Below, one piece after another: positions 26,167 through 35,291 of a stretch of DNA of 64,000 nucleotides (position 1 is its first letter; each line of letters starts with the position of its first letter). A program made the translations under genes and the position numbers. The notes under the pieces are model-generated. The model worked only from the letters and a program-made list of their open reading frames with translations. It ran no database searches and was not told where the DNA came from. The DNA is from Pseudarthrobacter oxydans (GTDB lineage Bacteria > Actinomycetota > Actinomycetes > Actinomycetales > Micrococcaceae): positions 1 through 64,000 of the forward strand of contig NZ_JABTYH010000011.1 in the NCBI RefSeq assembly GCF_013314975.1, in the 5' to 3' direction.

Positions 26167-26949
26167 CTAGGCGGTGACGCCGAAGCCGTCCAGGGCGCGG
26201 ACCCAGCCGCTGATGGCCTCGGCCGATGCGCCCGGGGCGGTGTGCTGCAGGACGTGGCCCTGCCCCGGGATTTCAGCCATGGTGCCCTGGCGGGCGACTG
26301 CGGCCAGGTGTTCGCACCAGGGGCGGCGCGCGATGGGGTCCCTGGCGCCGCGAAGGATGAGGACGGACTGGCTGAGGGCGGCCACCTTTTCCTCCATGGG
26401 GTAGTCCATCATCACGGGCAGCTCGGTCAGGTACCAGCGCGGGCCGGCCCTGAAGTAGTCGCTGAACACGAGGGCGTTCGAGGTCAGGCTCTCCCTGAAC
26501 AGGGCATCGCGCGTGAGTGCCAGCGCCTGCCTGGTGACTGTCTTCCGGGGGGAGTCCACCACGGGTCCCATCAGCACGGCGCCCGCCACCCGGCCGGGCT
26601 CCTGGAGCGCGAGCTCCACCGCGGACTGCGTCCCCATGGAGTGGCCCACCACCACGTAGCTGGAAACTCCTTCCTCCGCCAGGACAGCGCCCACGAACGC
26701 CGCAAAGTCCCCGATCTGCAGCTGGCGCGGGGGCCGTGAAGCCTTTCCGAAGCCCGGGAGGTCGAAGGTGTAGACGTCCGCCTCCCGGGCCAGTTCGAGA
26801 TGCAGCCGGGCCAGGTACCGGTGGGACACTCCGATGCCGTGCAGCAGGACGTAGGCGGGCCTGGGCGCGGAGCCCGCGGGTTTTGCCGAGGCGTACAGCC
26901 TGCCCCTGAATCCGCCCGCCTCGACGTCCCGGCCGCCACTAAGTTCCAT
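26167..26949 (-). CDS. Alpha/beta hydrolase
   Basis: 260 residues with the alpha/beta-hydrolase order: oxyanion HG in YVLLHGIGVSH, DLPGFGKASRP, the nucleophile elbow VVVGHSMGTQSA, an acid in LILRGARDPIA, and a late GQGHVLQ histidine. It would be a serine hydrolase (esterase, lactonase or C-C hydrolase); substrate unknown. The frame is open to 27309, but ATG 26949 starts the domain and TATGCT stands 6 bases before it; the longer reading would run through the opposite gene. Confidence 0.9.
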   Translation of the reverse strand: MELSGGRDVEAGGFRGRLYASAKPAGSAPRPAYVLLHGIGVSHRYLARLHLELAREADVYTFDLPGFGKASRPPRQLQIGDFAAFVGAVLAEEGVSSYVVVGHSMGTQSAVELALQEPGRVAGAVLMGPVVDSPRKTVTRQALALTRDALFRESLTSNALVFSDYFRAGPRWYLTELPVMMDYPMEEKVAALSQSVLILRGARDPIARRPWCEHLAAVARQGTMAEIPGQGHVLQHTAPGASAEAISGWVRALDGFGVTA

Positions 26950-26955
26950 CAGCCG

Positions 26956-26991
26956 AGCATACGCCTGGTGCGGGATGGCCGCCGGTAGGCT
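26956..26991. promoter_or_regulatory. Face-to-face divergent leaderless promoters
   Basis: TATGCT (26956-26961, minus strand) lies 6 bases before the hydrolase ATG, and TAGGCT (26986-26991, plus strand) 6 bases before the HTH-gene ATG. The whole intergenic space is 48 bases, so the -35 region of each promoter falls near the -10 box of the other, and RNA polymerase could occupy only one at a time. Confidence 0.5.
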
Positions 26992-26997
26992 GGGTGC

Positions 26998-27405
26998 ATG
27001 GCACTGATAGCTCCCCGGATCACTGGCGCGCTCCCGTCGGAGGATGCCGAAAAGCTGGGCCGGGCATTGGCTGGCAGCGACGACATCACCGTCTTCGTGG
27101 ACGGCACCGTCCACCGGCTGCCGCCCCAGGCGAGGGATGCCGTCGTCGATCTCCTGCACCGGCTCAGCCGCAGCGAAGCGGTGACGGTCAGCAGCGTGGA
27201 GGACATGCTCACCACCTCCAAGGCAGCGGAACTGGCCGGCATCTCGCACACCTACCTGCGGAACATGACGGACCGCGGCGAGATCCCGGTGGAGTACCGC
27301 GGAACCCACCGGCGGATTCCGCGGGCCGCCATCATGGCCTGGCTGGAGCAGCAGAAAAAGGCGGAGCTGCGCGAGGCCGGGAAGGACCCCGGGGCGGGCG
27401 CCTAG
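26998..27405 (+). CDS. Excisionase-type HTH DNA-binding protein
   Basis: 135 residues. Residues about 70-122 form an HTH_17/excisionase-like winged helix (LTTSKAAELAGISHTYLRNMTDRGEIPVEYRGTHRRIPRAAIMAWL). The N-terminal half (VFVDGTVHRLPPQARDAVVDLLHRL) resembles the part seen in antitoxins that pair with PIN-domain toxins in actinobacteria. No PIN gene follows: the next gene is antisense pucR, overlapping its end by 4 bases. I call it an orphan regulator, possibly controlling the divergent hydrolase. Confidence 0.8.
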   Translation: MALIAPRITGALPSEDAEKLGRALAGSDDITVFVDGTVHRLPPQARDAVVDLLHRLSRSEAVTVSSVEDMLTTSKAAELAGISHTYLRNMTDRGEIPVEYRGTHRRIPRAAIMAWLEQQKKAELREAGKDPGAGA

Positions 27406-28622
27406 ATCCTGGGCCTGGCTGCCCAGCGGCGCATCTTCAGCGCGGCGTGGAGCTCCAGGCGGGGCATCCCCTTGAGCGGATCCACGCCAAGCAGCTGCCG
27501 GATGCGGCCCAGCCTGTTGTAGATGCTGCTGCGGTGCAGGTGGAGTTTGGTGGCCACGTCCTGGACGGAGCCGTCATTGTCGTAGAGAAGTTCCAGGACC
27601 GGCAGAAGCTCCCCGTTGCGGTCGTGGTCCTCAAGCATGCGGAAGTAGACCGAACCCGAGTCAGCCCAGGCACTGGCCCCGCCCCCTGCGGACGCGAGGA
27701 GCTGATAGACCCCCGCGGCCCGGCAGTCAACGAGTTCGCCCAGCTGCGGGTCCACGGCTGCGGCCTGGGCCGCCACCTTCGATTGCCGGTACGCGGCGGC
27801 GAGCTCCCGCGGCCGGGCAAAGCCCTCACTAAGGCCCAGGATGATGCGGTGGACCGGACGGCCGGAGCGCTTGGCGAGTTCCAGCTGGTAGTGCACCAGG
27901 ACCTGCGCGTGGTTCGCCCTGCCGGACAACTCGCGGAACAGGACCACCGAATGCGTCTCCGTCCCCGCGCTGAACAGTGCGGAGTCCACGCCAATGGTCG
28001 CCTGCAGCGCGGCAGACCGGTGGATCAGGGTGGACGCGATGGGGTCCGGCCCGCCGGACCACCCGTCGGCGTCGAGCACCGTCACTACCTGCCAGGGGCC
28101 GCGGCCCTGGACTTCCTTCCAGCCCGCGACGGCGGCCACGGCATTGGGTTCGCCGGCGCAGGCGGCCAGGAACTCCCGCTCACGCCCACGCCGGAACTCC
28201 GATTCCGCAGTGTTCGAGTCCAGCAGGAGCCCCGACAGCATCTCGAGCTCGTGGTTGACGGCCGGCAACTGGGTGAGGATCGCCGTCGGGCTTTCATCCG
28301 CCGAGTCCTGCTGCACCCACAGGTATCCCACCCGGAAGCCGCGCACCATCAGCGGAACACAGACGCGGCCCAGCATGCCCAGGTCCTGGTTGGCGGGGAC
28401 CACCACGGGCCGCACCGCCGTGGCAATGCCGTGCGAGAGCTGCCAGGCGCTGACGTCCGCGGGGACTTTCTTGCTCAGCAGGAAGTTCACCCGGACCCGG
28501 TCGGCGTGGGACTGGTTGGAGCTGTAGGCAAGCAGCACACCGTCCAGGTCCTCGAGCGACAGGCCACGGCCCAGCTTCTGCGCCACCTGCTCAACCAGTT
28601 GTTCCACACCCTGCAGCTGCAT
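27402..28622 (-). CDS. PucR/CdaR-family transcriptional regulator
   Basis: 406 residues. The C-terminal about 60 residues are the PucR HTH_30 domain: LLYDNDGSVQDVATKLHLHRSSIYNRLGRIRQLLGVDPLKG. In front is a GGDEF-derived sensor-like region (LVHYQLELAKRSGRPVHRIILGLSEG). It is divergent from ald with 233 bases between, so I infer a regulator of alanine dehydrogenase. ald is often controlled by an Lrp-type (AldR) or PucR-type regulator placed this way. Starts at ATG 28622. Confidence 0.9.
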   Translation of the reverse strand: MQLQGVEQLVEQVAQKLGRGLSLEDLDGVLLAYSSNQSHADRVRVNFLLSKKVPADVSAWQLSHGIATAVRPVVVPANQDLGMLGRVCVPLMVRGFRVGYLWVQQDSADESPTAILTQLPAVNHELEMLSGLLLDSNTAESEFRRGREREFLAACAGEPNAVAAVAGWKEVQGRGPWQVVTVLDADGWSGGPDPIASTLIHRSAALQATIGVDSALFSAGTETHSVVLFRELSGRANHAQVLVHYQLELAKRSGRPVHRIILGLSEGFARPRELAAAYRQSKVAAQAAAVDPQLGELVDCRAAGVYQLLASAGGGASAWADSGSVYFRMLEDHDRNGELLPVLELLYDNDGSVQDVATKLHLHRSSIYNRLGRIRQLLGVDPLKGMPRLELHAALKMRRWAARPRI

Positions 28623-28688
28623 GCGCCAACACTACTGCCCGGAAGGTCCCGTGGACGAACGGACATGAGGCGACACCTGCCGCCCCGC

Positions 28689-28708
28689 GGCTCGACAAAC
28701 GTCGAGCC
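28689..28708. promoter_or_regulatory. Inverted repeat in the pucR/ald divergent region
   Basis: GGCTCGAC-AAAC-GTCGAGCC, perfect 8-bp arms with a 4-base centre. A second small palindrome ATTCCCGGAAT lies at 28721-28731. Either may bind the PucR regulator. No good core promoter was found for either gene. Confidence 0.5.
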
Positions 28709-28855
28709 ACTGATGCCAGAATTCCCGGAATGGCGCGGATCCGCTTCAGCCCTCGCCTTGCCTTCATGTCAGCTGGCTCACAACCGGATTTATCGTTGAT
28801 ACACGAAATCCTTCCGCACTTTCCGGCTGACCAGGCCGAAGATATGGAGCCCACG

Positions 28856-29974
28856 ATGATCATCGGCGTCCCCAAAGAAATCAAGAACAACGAGTTCCGG
28901 GTGGCCATCACCGCCGCCGGCGTCCACGAATTCCGCAGTAACGGCCACACCGTGCTGGTGGAGCGCGGCGCGGGGCTGGGCTCGGGCATCACAGATGAGG
29001 AATACGCCATCGCCGGTGCCGAGATCGTCAACGAGACGGACGACGTCTGGGCTCGCGCGGACATGGTCATGAAGGTCAAGGAGCCGGTCAAGGCCGAGTA
29101 CCACCGCTTCCGCAAGGGCCTCATTCTCTTCACATACCTTCACCTGGCCGCCGAGCCCGAACTCACCCGTGAGCTCATCAACTCCGGCGTCACCGCCATC
29201 GCCTATGAAACCGTCCAGGAGGGCCGCACCCTTCCGCTGCTCGCCCCCATGTCCGAGGTGGCGGGCCGGCTTTCCGTGCAGGTGGGCGCATCCTCGCTCA
29301 TGGCCCCCGCAGGCGGCAAGGGCGTGCTGCTCGGCGGCGTTCCCGGCGTCCGGCCGGCCAAGGTCGTTGTCCTCGGCGCCGGCGTGGCCGGCACCAACGC
29401 CGCCGCCATGGCGCTGGGCCTGGGCGCCGACGTCACCATCCTGGACATCAACATCAACCGACTGCGTGAACTGGACGCCCAGTACCAGGGCCGGCTCAAG
29501 ACCGTGGCCTCCAACAAGTACGAGATCGAAAAGTCCGTGGTGGATGCGGACCTGGTGATCGGGTCCGTCCTCATCCCCGGCGCCAAGGCCCCCAAGCTGG
29601 TCACCAACGACCTCGTGGCCCGCATGAAGCCCGGTTCAGTCCTGGTGGACATCGCCGTGGACCAGGGCGGCTGCTTCGAGGACACCCACCCCACCACGCA
29701 CCAGGAGCCCACGTACAAGGTGCACAACACCATCTTCTACTGCGTGGCCAACATGCCCGGCGCCGTGCCCAACACCTCAACCTACGCGCTGACCAACGTC
29801 ACCCTGCGGCACGCGGTGGCCCTCGCCAACCTGGGCGTCCGGGCAGCATTCGACCGCGACCCCGCCCTCGCAGCCGGCCTCAACATTGCCGCCGGCCACG
29901 TGGCGCACCACTCCGTGTCCGAGGCCCACAACCTGCCCCTCGTAGCGGACTGGCACGAACTGGTCTCGGCGTAG
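28856..29974 (+). CDS. ald: Alanine dehydrogenase
   Basis: Reversible oxidative deamination of L-alanine to pyruvate and ammonia with NAD. 372 residues, the family length. Seen: [17 protein letters not shown] start, KVKEP (substrate lysine), [10 protein letters not shown] (catalytic histidine), the NAD site [14 protein letters not shown], and [15 protein letters not shown] 28856 has GGAG 7 bases upstream; the ATG at 28844 and upstream starts lack this. Convergent with the oxidoreductase gene across a large palindrome. Confidence 0.96.
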   Translation: MIIGVPKEIKNNEFRVAITAAGVHEFRSNGHTVLVERGAGLGSGITDEEYAIAGAEIVNETDDVWARADMVMKVKEPVKAEYHRFRKGLILFTYLHLAAEPELTRELINSGVTAIAYETVQEGRTLPLLAPMSEVAGRLSVQVGASSLMAPAGGKGVLLGGVPGVRPAKVVVLGAGVAGTNAAAMALGLGADVTILDININRLRELDAQYQGRLKTVASNKYEIEKSVVDADLVIGSVLIPGAKAPKLVTNDLVARMKPGSVLVDIAVDQGGCFEDTHPTTHQEPTYKVHNTIFYCVANMPGAVPNTSTYALTNVTLRHAVALANLGVRAAFDRDPALAAGLNIAAGHVAHHSVSEAHNLPLVADWHELVSA

Positions 29975-29985
29975 TCTCGGGGTTC

Positions 29986-30065
29986 CGGCCGCAACGGCGG
30001 CCATCCCCGCGTGCTGCTCCTTCGTCGCTTTGACGCACGCTTCCGAATGGCCTCCGTTGCGGCCG
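29986..30065. repeat. Large palindrome between ald and the Gfo/Idh gene
   Basis: 19-bp arms with one mismatch (29986-30004 with 30047-30065) and an inner GCGTGC/GCACGC stem (30009-30014 with 30035-30040). It fills the 91-base gap between convergent genes. It may be a bidirectional terminator, but the arms are long and lack U-runs, so a repeat palindrome is also possible. Confidence 0.7.
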
Positions 30066-31139
30066 TTAACGAACTGATGCGGCCAGTTCCCGTGCTTGTT
30101 CAATGATTTTCAAGGACTCGACGGCGTCTGTTGGGTCTACGGGGAGGGGCAGGTCTGACGCCGTGCCGCCGTCGAGGATTTTGTCTGCCAGGAGCCGGTA
30201 GAACTCCGGGTAGGCGCCGCGCTCGGTGGGCAGGGCGTCCAGGTGTCCATCGCGGCCCAGGAGGCCTGCCCACTCGGGTGCCTCCTGGCCGTATTCCGCG
30301 TCCAGGGGGCTGCCGCCGGCTGCAATGTACGGCTCCTGCGGGTCCACCCCGTTCTTGGTGAAACCGCCCACGGAACCCAGCACGCGGAACCGCGGGGCCT
30401 GCTGCGCGCAGAGCATGTTCATGGTGAGGTGGCTGATCACACCGGACTCATGCCGCAGGACCAGGAAAACGTCGTCGTCCGCCCGTTCGTCCGAGCGGCG
30501 CACCTTCAGTTCCGCGTGGACCACGGCGGCCGGCCCGAAGAGCTGGAGGGCCTGGTCGATCAGGTGGCTGCCGAGGTCGAACAGCGTTCCGCCTCCGTCG
30601 GCCGCGGTGGCGCGGGCCTTCCAGGCCTTGGCGATGGCGGGCGACCACCGCTCAAAACGTGATTCAAACCGTGTCACCTTGCCCAGGGCATCAGCTGCCA
30701 GGAGCTTCCGCAGGGTCAGGAAGTCGCCGTCCCAGCGCCGGTTTTGGAATACCGTCAGGACCCGGCCAAGTTGCCGGGCCAGCGTGACGAGCTCCTGCCC
30801 CTGCGCGCTTGTCACGGCGAAAGGCTTGTCCACCACCACATCAAGGCCCGCTTCCAAGGCTGCCTTGGCCAGCGGGTAATGGGTGGCGGGCGGGGTCCCC
30901 AACACCACCAGGTCCACATCGTTGGCGTGTTCAAGGACTGCCTGGCCGTCCGGCACGGTCTTCACCTCCTGGTACTGCGCGGCCGCCGCAGCCTCCCTGC
31001 GGGCGTTGGACGTGGCAATCATGCTGAGTGTGTACCGCGGGTCCGCTGCTATCAGGGGCGCGTGGAACACACTCCCGGACAACCCGAAACCCACGACGGC
31101 GGTGCGAATGGTGCGTGCTGAAGCTTCAGTCCCGGTCAT
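30066..31139 (-). CDS. Gfo/Idh/MocA-family oxidoreductase
   Basis: 357 residues. NAD(P)-binding Rossmann half with AVVGFGLSGSVFHAPLI, then GTPPATHYPLAKAALEAGLDVVVDKPFAV with the conserved DKP/EKP lysine used in this family, then the C-terminal alpha/beta domain (LFDLGSHLIDQALQLFG). It oxidises or reduces a sugar, inositol or similar polyol; substrate unknown. ATG 31139 is preferred to the longer frame (to 31211), which would run into the repeat array upstream. Confidence 0.9.
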   Translation of the reverse strand: MTGTEASARTIRTAVVGFGLSGSVFHAPLIAADPRYTLSMIATSNARREAAAAAQYQEVKTVPDGQAVLEHANDVDLVVLGTPPATHYPLAKAALEAGLDVVVDKPFAVTSAQGQELVTLARQLGRVLTVFQNRRWDGDFLTLRKLLAADALGKVTRFESRFERWSPAIAKAWKARATAADGGGTLFDLGSHLIDQALQLFGPAAVVHAELKVRRSDERADDDVFLVLRHESGVISHLTMNMLCAQQAPRFRVLGSVGGFTKNGVDPQEPYIAAGGSPLDAEYGQEAPEWAGLLGRDGHLDALPTERGAYPEFYRLLADKILDGGTASDLPLPVDPTDAVESLKIIEQARELAASVR

Positions 31140-31157
31140 AGGGCTACCGTACTCCGG

Positions 31158-31269
31158 ACGCTCTCTCACTTCCTGCCCCAAAAACACAAGCGCTCTCTCA
31201 CTTTCCGGCAAGGATCACCGGAAAGTGAGAGAGCGTGGCAGGAAAACCTGCAGGGAGTGAGAGAGCGTT
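31158..31269. repeat. Inverted array of the 32-bp-period repeat
   Basis: Four copies of AGTGAGAGAGCGT: two inverted (31158-31170 and 31190-31202) and two direct (31224-31236 and 31256-31269). Each pair has a 32-base period. The inner pair extends into perfect 18-bp arms (31191-31208 with 31218-31235). The array fills the gap between the ABC importer stop and the oxidoreductase start and could also act as terminator of the importer operon. Confidence 0.85.
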
Positions 31270-31282
31270 ACAAGGTGGGGGT

Positions 31283-33001
31283 TTACTTCTTTTCCCAGCC
31301 GAGGGTGGTCCAATCCGGAACCTGGGAGAGGCTCTGGAACAGGGACGGGCCGTAGTTGGCCAGGCCCGTGCGGACGAAGGAGATCTGCGGGCCGTTCATG
31401 ACCACACCCATGGAGAAGTACTTCGCCATGTGCTCCTTCTCCACTTCCATGGCCGCCTTGTTACGCTCGGCGTTGTCCTCGATGGAGGCCAGATCAGCGA
31501 TCTTCTTGTCCAGCTCGGCGTCGCCCAGCTGGTTCTCGTTGGTCTTGGAGTCGTAGTACTGCTTGACGGCGGACGTGGCGTCCGCGCCCACGGTGTAGCC
31601 GGAGACGCTCATGTCGAACTCGCGTGAACCCAGGACCTTGCCGAAGTCGGCCGAGGCCCGCTGGTCAATTCCAACATCCATGCCGCCGGCCTGGAGCTGC
31701 TGCTGCAGGGTCTGGGTGAAGGCGAGGGTGGTGGGATCGTCACCGAAGTTGCTGATCTTGAAGGCTGCGGGCTTGCCGTCCTTCTCCATGATGCCGTTCG
31801 CGTTCTCGGTGTAGCCGGCGTCCGTCAGCACCTTCTTGGCGGCTTCCGGTCCGGTTTCCTTCACGGGGTAGTTGTCCTGGTAGTACTCGGAGAACGGCAG
31901 GAGCATCATGGACCCGGAGCTGGGCTCTTCCCAGTTCAGGCCGTTGAAGCGCACCTTGCGGAGGGCTTCACGGTCAACCGCCGCGAAGATGGCCTCGCGG
32001 ACGGCGACGTCGGTGATGCGCTGGGCGTTAAGGTTCATGCCGCCGGCAAACAGGCGCTGGCCGCGGCGGACCTCGGAGTTGCTGGTGCCCTCAAGCTGCT
32101 TGTAGAGGGAGATGGTGTTAGCGGACATGGCGTCGATCTCACCGTTCTTGAAGGCAGCGATCTGGGCGCTGGTCTCCAGCTGGCGGAACACCACATTTTC
32201 CAGGACCGGCTTGTTGCCCCACCACTTCTCGTTGGGCACCAGCGTGACGGTCTTGGCGGCGGTGTCGTACTGGTCCAGCTTGAACGGACCGGCCATCCAT
32301 TCCGGGTGCAGCTCGCCGTTGAAGCCCTCGTTGAAGATCTCGGGGCTGTTCACGGCGGGGTGGATCAGTCCAAAGAACAGGTCCTCCAGCGGATAAACCG
32401 GCTGGCTGGTCTTGACGATAATTTCCTTGTCGCTGCTGCCTGCCTCGACGGATTCCACGAATTCATAGGCACCCGAGCTGACGATGTCGTAGCCCGCATC
32501 CGGGCTCTTGAGGATGTTCCAGGTGTTCTGGAAGGCCTTGACGTCGATCGGGGTGCCGTCGTTGTAGGTGGCCTTCTCGTTGACCTTGATGGTGATGGTC
32601 TGCTTGCCATCCTCGACTTCGTTTTCCACGGTCTCGCAAAAGTCCTTGTTGGGGGACGCCTTGCCCTCGAAGTCGAGCTTCCAGCAGCCCCCGATGCCGC
32701 CACTGTTCACAGCGACCGGGTTCATTGGGATTTGTAGCGCGGAGTTGTCCGCGCTGTTGCCGTTGTTGGAGAACCCGTTGAAGTCCGGCCCGATGTTGCC
32801 CAGCGGAAGGGTGACCTTGCCGCCCTGTTCAAGATCGGCTGCCGGCTTCTCGTTGATGCTGATGAGCTTGGACAGGTCGCTGCCTGCCTCCTGTCCCTTG
32901 GCCGTTTCCGGGCCAGTGGACCCGCCACCGCCGCCGCAGGCCGTCAGCGCCAGAGCTGCGGTGATGGCCGCCGCTCCGCCGATCCTGTTCAGATTCCTCA
33001 T
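31283..33001 (-). CDS. Peptide-type ABC importer, substrate-binding lipoprotein
   Basis: 572 residues, family 5 solute-binding protein (DppA/OppA type). Signal peptide with lipobox LALTACGGGGG, so the mature protein is anchored at the outer face of the membrane. The body shows the family pattern VNEKATYNDGTPIDVKAFQNTWNI and later RITDVAVREAIFAAVDREALRK. It delivers a peptide or similar solute to the permeases. ATG 33001 (AAGGGA upstream) is chosen over the longer frame because it opens the signal peptide. Last gene of the operon. Confidence 0.93.
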   Translation of the reverse strand: MRNLNRIGGAAAITAALALTACGGGGGSTGPETAKGQEAGSDLSKLISINEKPAADLEQGGKVTLPLGNIGPDFNGFSNNGNSADNSALQIPMNPVAVNSGGIGGCWKLDFEGKASPNKDFCETVENEVEDGKQTITIKVNEKATYNDGTPIDVKAFQNTWNILKSPDAGYDIVSSGAYEFVESVEAGSSDKEIIVKTSQPVYPLEDLFFGLIHPAVNSPEIFNEGFNGELHPEWMAGPFKLDQYDTAAKTVTLVPNEKWWGNKPVLENVVFRQLETSAQIAAFKNGEIDAMSANTISLYKQLEGTSNSEVRRGQRLFAGGMNLNAQRITDVAVREAIFAAVDREALRKVRFNGLNWEEPSSGSMMLLPFSEYYQDNYPVKETGPEAAKKVLTDAGYTENANGIMEKDGKPAAFKISNFGDDPTTLAFTQTLQQQLQAGGMDVGIDQRASADFGKVLGSREFDMSVSGYTVGADATSAVKQYYDSKTNENQLGDAELDKKIADLASIEDNAERNKAAMEVEKEHMAKYFSMGVVMNGPQISFVRTGLANYGPSLFQSLSQVPDWTTLGWEKK

Positions 33002-33053
33002 GGTGTTCCCTTCGTTGGTGCGAGTGGTGGTGCTTGTGATAGGTCGAAGAAAC

Positions 33054-35291
33054 CTAGGGCGCATGGTGGCCCGCCGATTCGTGGACTACCAGCATGTCCT
33101 CGTCCGGCTCTCCGTCAGGGAAGAAGCAGGCGAAGCGTTGGTCCGGGGCGGGCAGTGGTTCCGCCGCCAGGGTTTGGGCCGCCGGGGAGGGTGCTACCTG
33201 CTCCAGCGGCGGTTCCAGGGTCAGGCACTTTTCCTGCTTCGCTGCCGGCAGCGCAGCAAAGACCGGGCAGCGGGTGGCGAAGTTGCAGCCCTTGGGGGTG
33301 CCCAGTGGAGACGGCAGGTCGCCCTGGAGGATGATGCGTTCCCGGGTGCGCTCCAGCTGCGGGTCCGGCACGGGGATGGCGGAGAGCAGGGCGCGGGTGT
33401 AGGGGTGGCGTGGGTTGTCGAACACCCGGTCCACTTCGCCGATTTCCACGATTTTCCCCAGGTACATCACCGCCACCCGGTTGGAGATGTGCCGGACCAC
33501 TGACAGATCGTGCGCCACCAGCAGGTAGCTGAGGCCCAGCTCGGCCCGGAGCTTGTCCAGGAGGTTGATGACGCCGGCCTGCACCGAGACGTCCAGGGCC
33601 GAGACGGGCTCGTCCAGGACCACAAGCTTCGGGTTCACGGCCAGTGCGCGGGCTATGCCGATGCGCTGGCGCTGCCCGCCGGAGAACTGGTTGGGGAAGC
33701 GGTTCACATGGTCAGGCTGCAGGCCCACCAGCTTCATCAGTTCCATGATCCGCTTCTTGGTGTCGGCCTTGTTCATGCCCGCGTTCTGCAGCGGTTCAGC
33801 AAGGACTTCATACACCGTGAACCGGGGATCAAGCGCGCCGGTCGGGTCCTGGAACACCATCTGGAGCTCCCGGCGCATGGCGCTCCTGGTCTTGCCGTCG
33901 GCGGCCTGCTTGTTGCTGATCCCGCCGATCACCACCTCGCCGTCCTGGTCCTTGTGGAACTCCATGATTTCCAGCAGGGTGGTGGTCTTCCCTGAGCCCG
34001 ACTCGCCCACGATGGAGAAGCATTCCCCTTCGCGGATATCGAAGCTCAGTCCGTCCACGGCCTTGACGGTACCGATGCGGCGTTTCAGCAGTGCGCCCTT
34101 TGTGAGCGGGAAGTGCTTCCGGACGTCCTTCAGCTGCAGGACGGTGGAGCGCTCCTCCCTCGGGATGGCGTCGAAGCGGGATACCGGCACCGGCGGAGCG
34201 GCGAAGACGTCATGGACATCAACGTCGCCGCCCAGCGAACCGGATTTGATGCAGGCGGCGCGGTGGGCGGCCGGCCCCGGAACCGGCGCCAGCGCCGGTT
34301 CACCCTCCAGGCACGCGTCCGTGGCGAGCGGGCAACGGGGCGCGAAAGAGCAGCCGGTGGGCGCGTGGATCAGGTTCGGCGGCATGCCCTCGATGGGCAC
34401 CAGCGATGACTTCTCCGCAACGTCAACGCGCGGAACGGCCCCGAGCAGGCCCATGGTGTACGGCATCCGAGGGTTGTAGTAGATGTCATCCACCGCTCCG
34501 GTCTCCACCGGCCTGCCTGCGTACATCACCATGATGTCGTCGGCCATGCCCGCCACAACGCCGAGGTCGTGCGTGATCATCACGACGGCGGCTCCGGTCT
34601 CCTCCTGCGCCGTATGCAGCACCTCCAGCACCTGCGCCTGGATGGTGACGTCCAGCGCCGTCGTCGGCTCATCTGCGATGAGGACCCGCGGGTTGTTGGC
34701 GATGGCAATGGCAATCATCACGCGCTGGCGCATGCCGCCGGAGAACTCGTGCGGGAAGGCCCTGAGGCGTTCCTTGGGGCTGGGAATGCCCACCATGGCA
34801 AGAAGTTCGACGGCGTGGGCTTCTTTCGCCTGCTTGCTCATGGCGGGGTTGTGGATGGTCAGCGCTTCGATGATCTGGTTGCCCACCGTGTAGACGGGCG
34901 TCAGCGAGGACAGCGGATCCTGGAAGACCATGGCAAGCTCATTGCCGCGGAACTCGCACATGGCCTTGTCGCTGAGGCCCAGCAGTTCCCTGCCCTTCAG
35001 CCGTACCGAGCCGGTGACCTCCGCCGTGGTGGGCAGGAGGCCCATGATGGCCAGGGACGTGACCGATTTGCCGGAGCCGGATTCGCCCACGATGCCGAGC
35101 GTTTTTCCAGGCATGAGGTCAAAGTCGACACCCCGGACTGCATGAACCACACCGTTTTCGGTGTTGAAGCGTACGTTCAGGTCCCTGACGGACAGGATTG
35201 CGTCCGCCGGCGCGTGAAGGCCGGCCACGTGCAGCCGTTCCACAGCTGACTGGGGCTGGTCAACCGGTCCGGCGGCAATTTCGCTGCTCAT
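33054..35291 (-). CDS. Fused double ATPase of the peptide ABC importer
   Basis: 745 residues with two complete ATPase domains, equivalent to DppD plus DppF. Domain 1: GIVGESGSGKSVTSL, SGGMRQRVMIAIAI, Walker B VLIADEPTTALD. Domain 2: SIVGESGSGKTTTLLE, SGGQRQRIGIARAL, LVVLDEPVSALD. Each ends with the cysteine-bearing oligopeptide-ATPase tail (CSFAPRCPLATDAC and CNFATRCPVF). It powers import from the cytoplasmic side. ATG overlaps the upstream permease stop by 4 bases (ATGA). Confidence 0.95.
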   Translation of the reverse strand: MSSEIAAGPVDQPQSAVERLHVAGLHAPADAILSVRDLNVRFNTENGVVHAVRGVDFDLMPGKTLGIVGESGSGKSVTSLAIMGLLPTTAEVTGSVRLKGRELLGLSDKAMCEFRGNELAMVFQDPLSSLTPVYTVGNQIIEALTIHNPAMSKQAKEAHAVELLAMVGIPSPKERLRAFPHEFSGGMRQRVMIAIAIANNPRVLIADEPTTALDVTIQAQVLEVLHTAQEETGAAVVMITHDLGVVAGMADDIMVMYAGRPVETGAVDDIYYNPRMPYTMGLLGAVPRVDVAEKSSLVPIEGMPPNLIHAPTGCSFAPRCPLATDACLEGEPALAPVPGPAAHRAACIKSGSLGGDVDVHDVFAAPPVPVSRFDAIPREERSTVLQLKDVRKHFPLTKGALLKRRIGTVKAVDGLSFDIREGECFSIVGESGSGKTTTLLEIMEFHKDQDGEVVIGGISNKQAADGKTRSAMRRELQMVFQDPTGALDPRFTVYEVLAEPLQNAGMNKADTKKRIMELMKLVGLQPDHVNRFPNQFSGGQRQRIGIARALAVNPKLVVLDEPVSALDVSVQAGVINLLDKLRAELGLSYLLVAHDLSVVRHISNRVAVMYLGKIVEIGEVDRVFDNPRHPYTRALLSAIPVPDPQLERTRERIILQGDLPSPLGTPKGCNFATRCPVFAALPAAKQEKCLTLEPPLEQVAPSPAAQTLAAEPLPAPDQRFACFFPDGEPDEDMLVVHESAGHHAP

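Noticed and set aside
26950..27309. Longer N-terminus for the alpha/beta hydrolase
   Set aside because: It would be antisense to the HTH gene; the domain starts just after ATG 26949, which has a -10 box at the right distance.
26994..28799. 601-codon plus-strand ORF opposite pucR
   Set aside because: It would run through the HTH gene in another frame and opposite pucR; low-complexity shadow.
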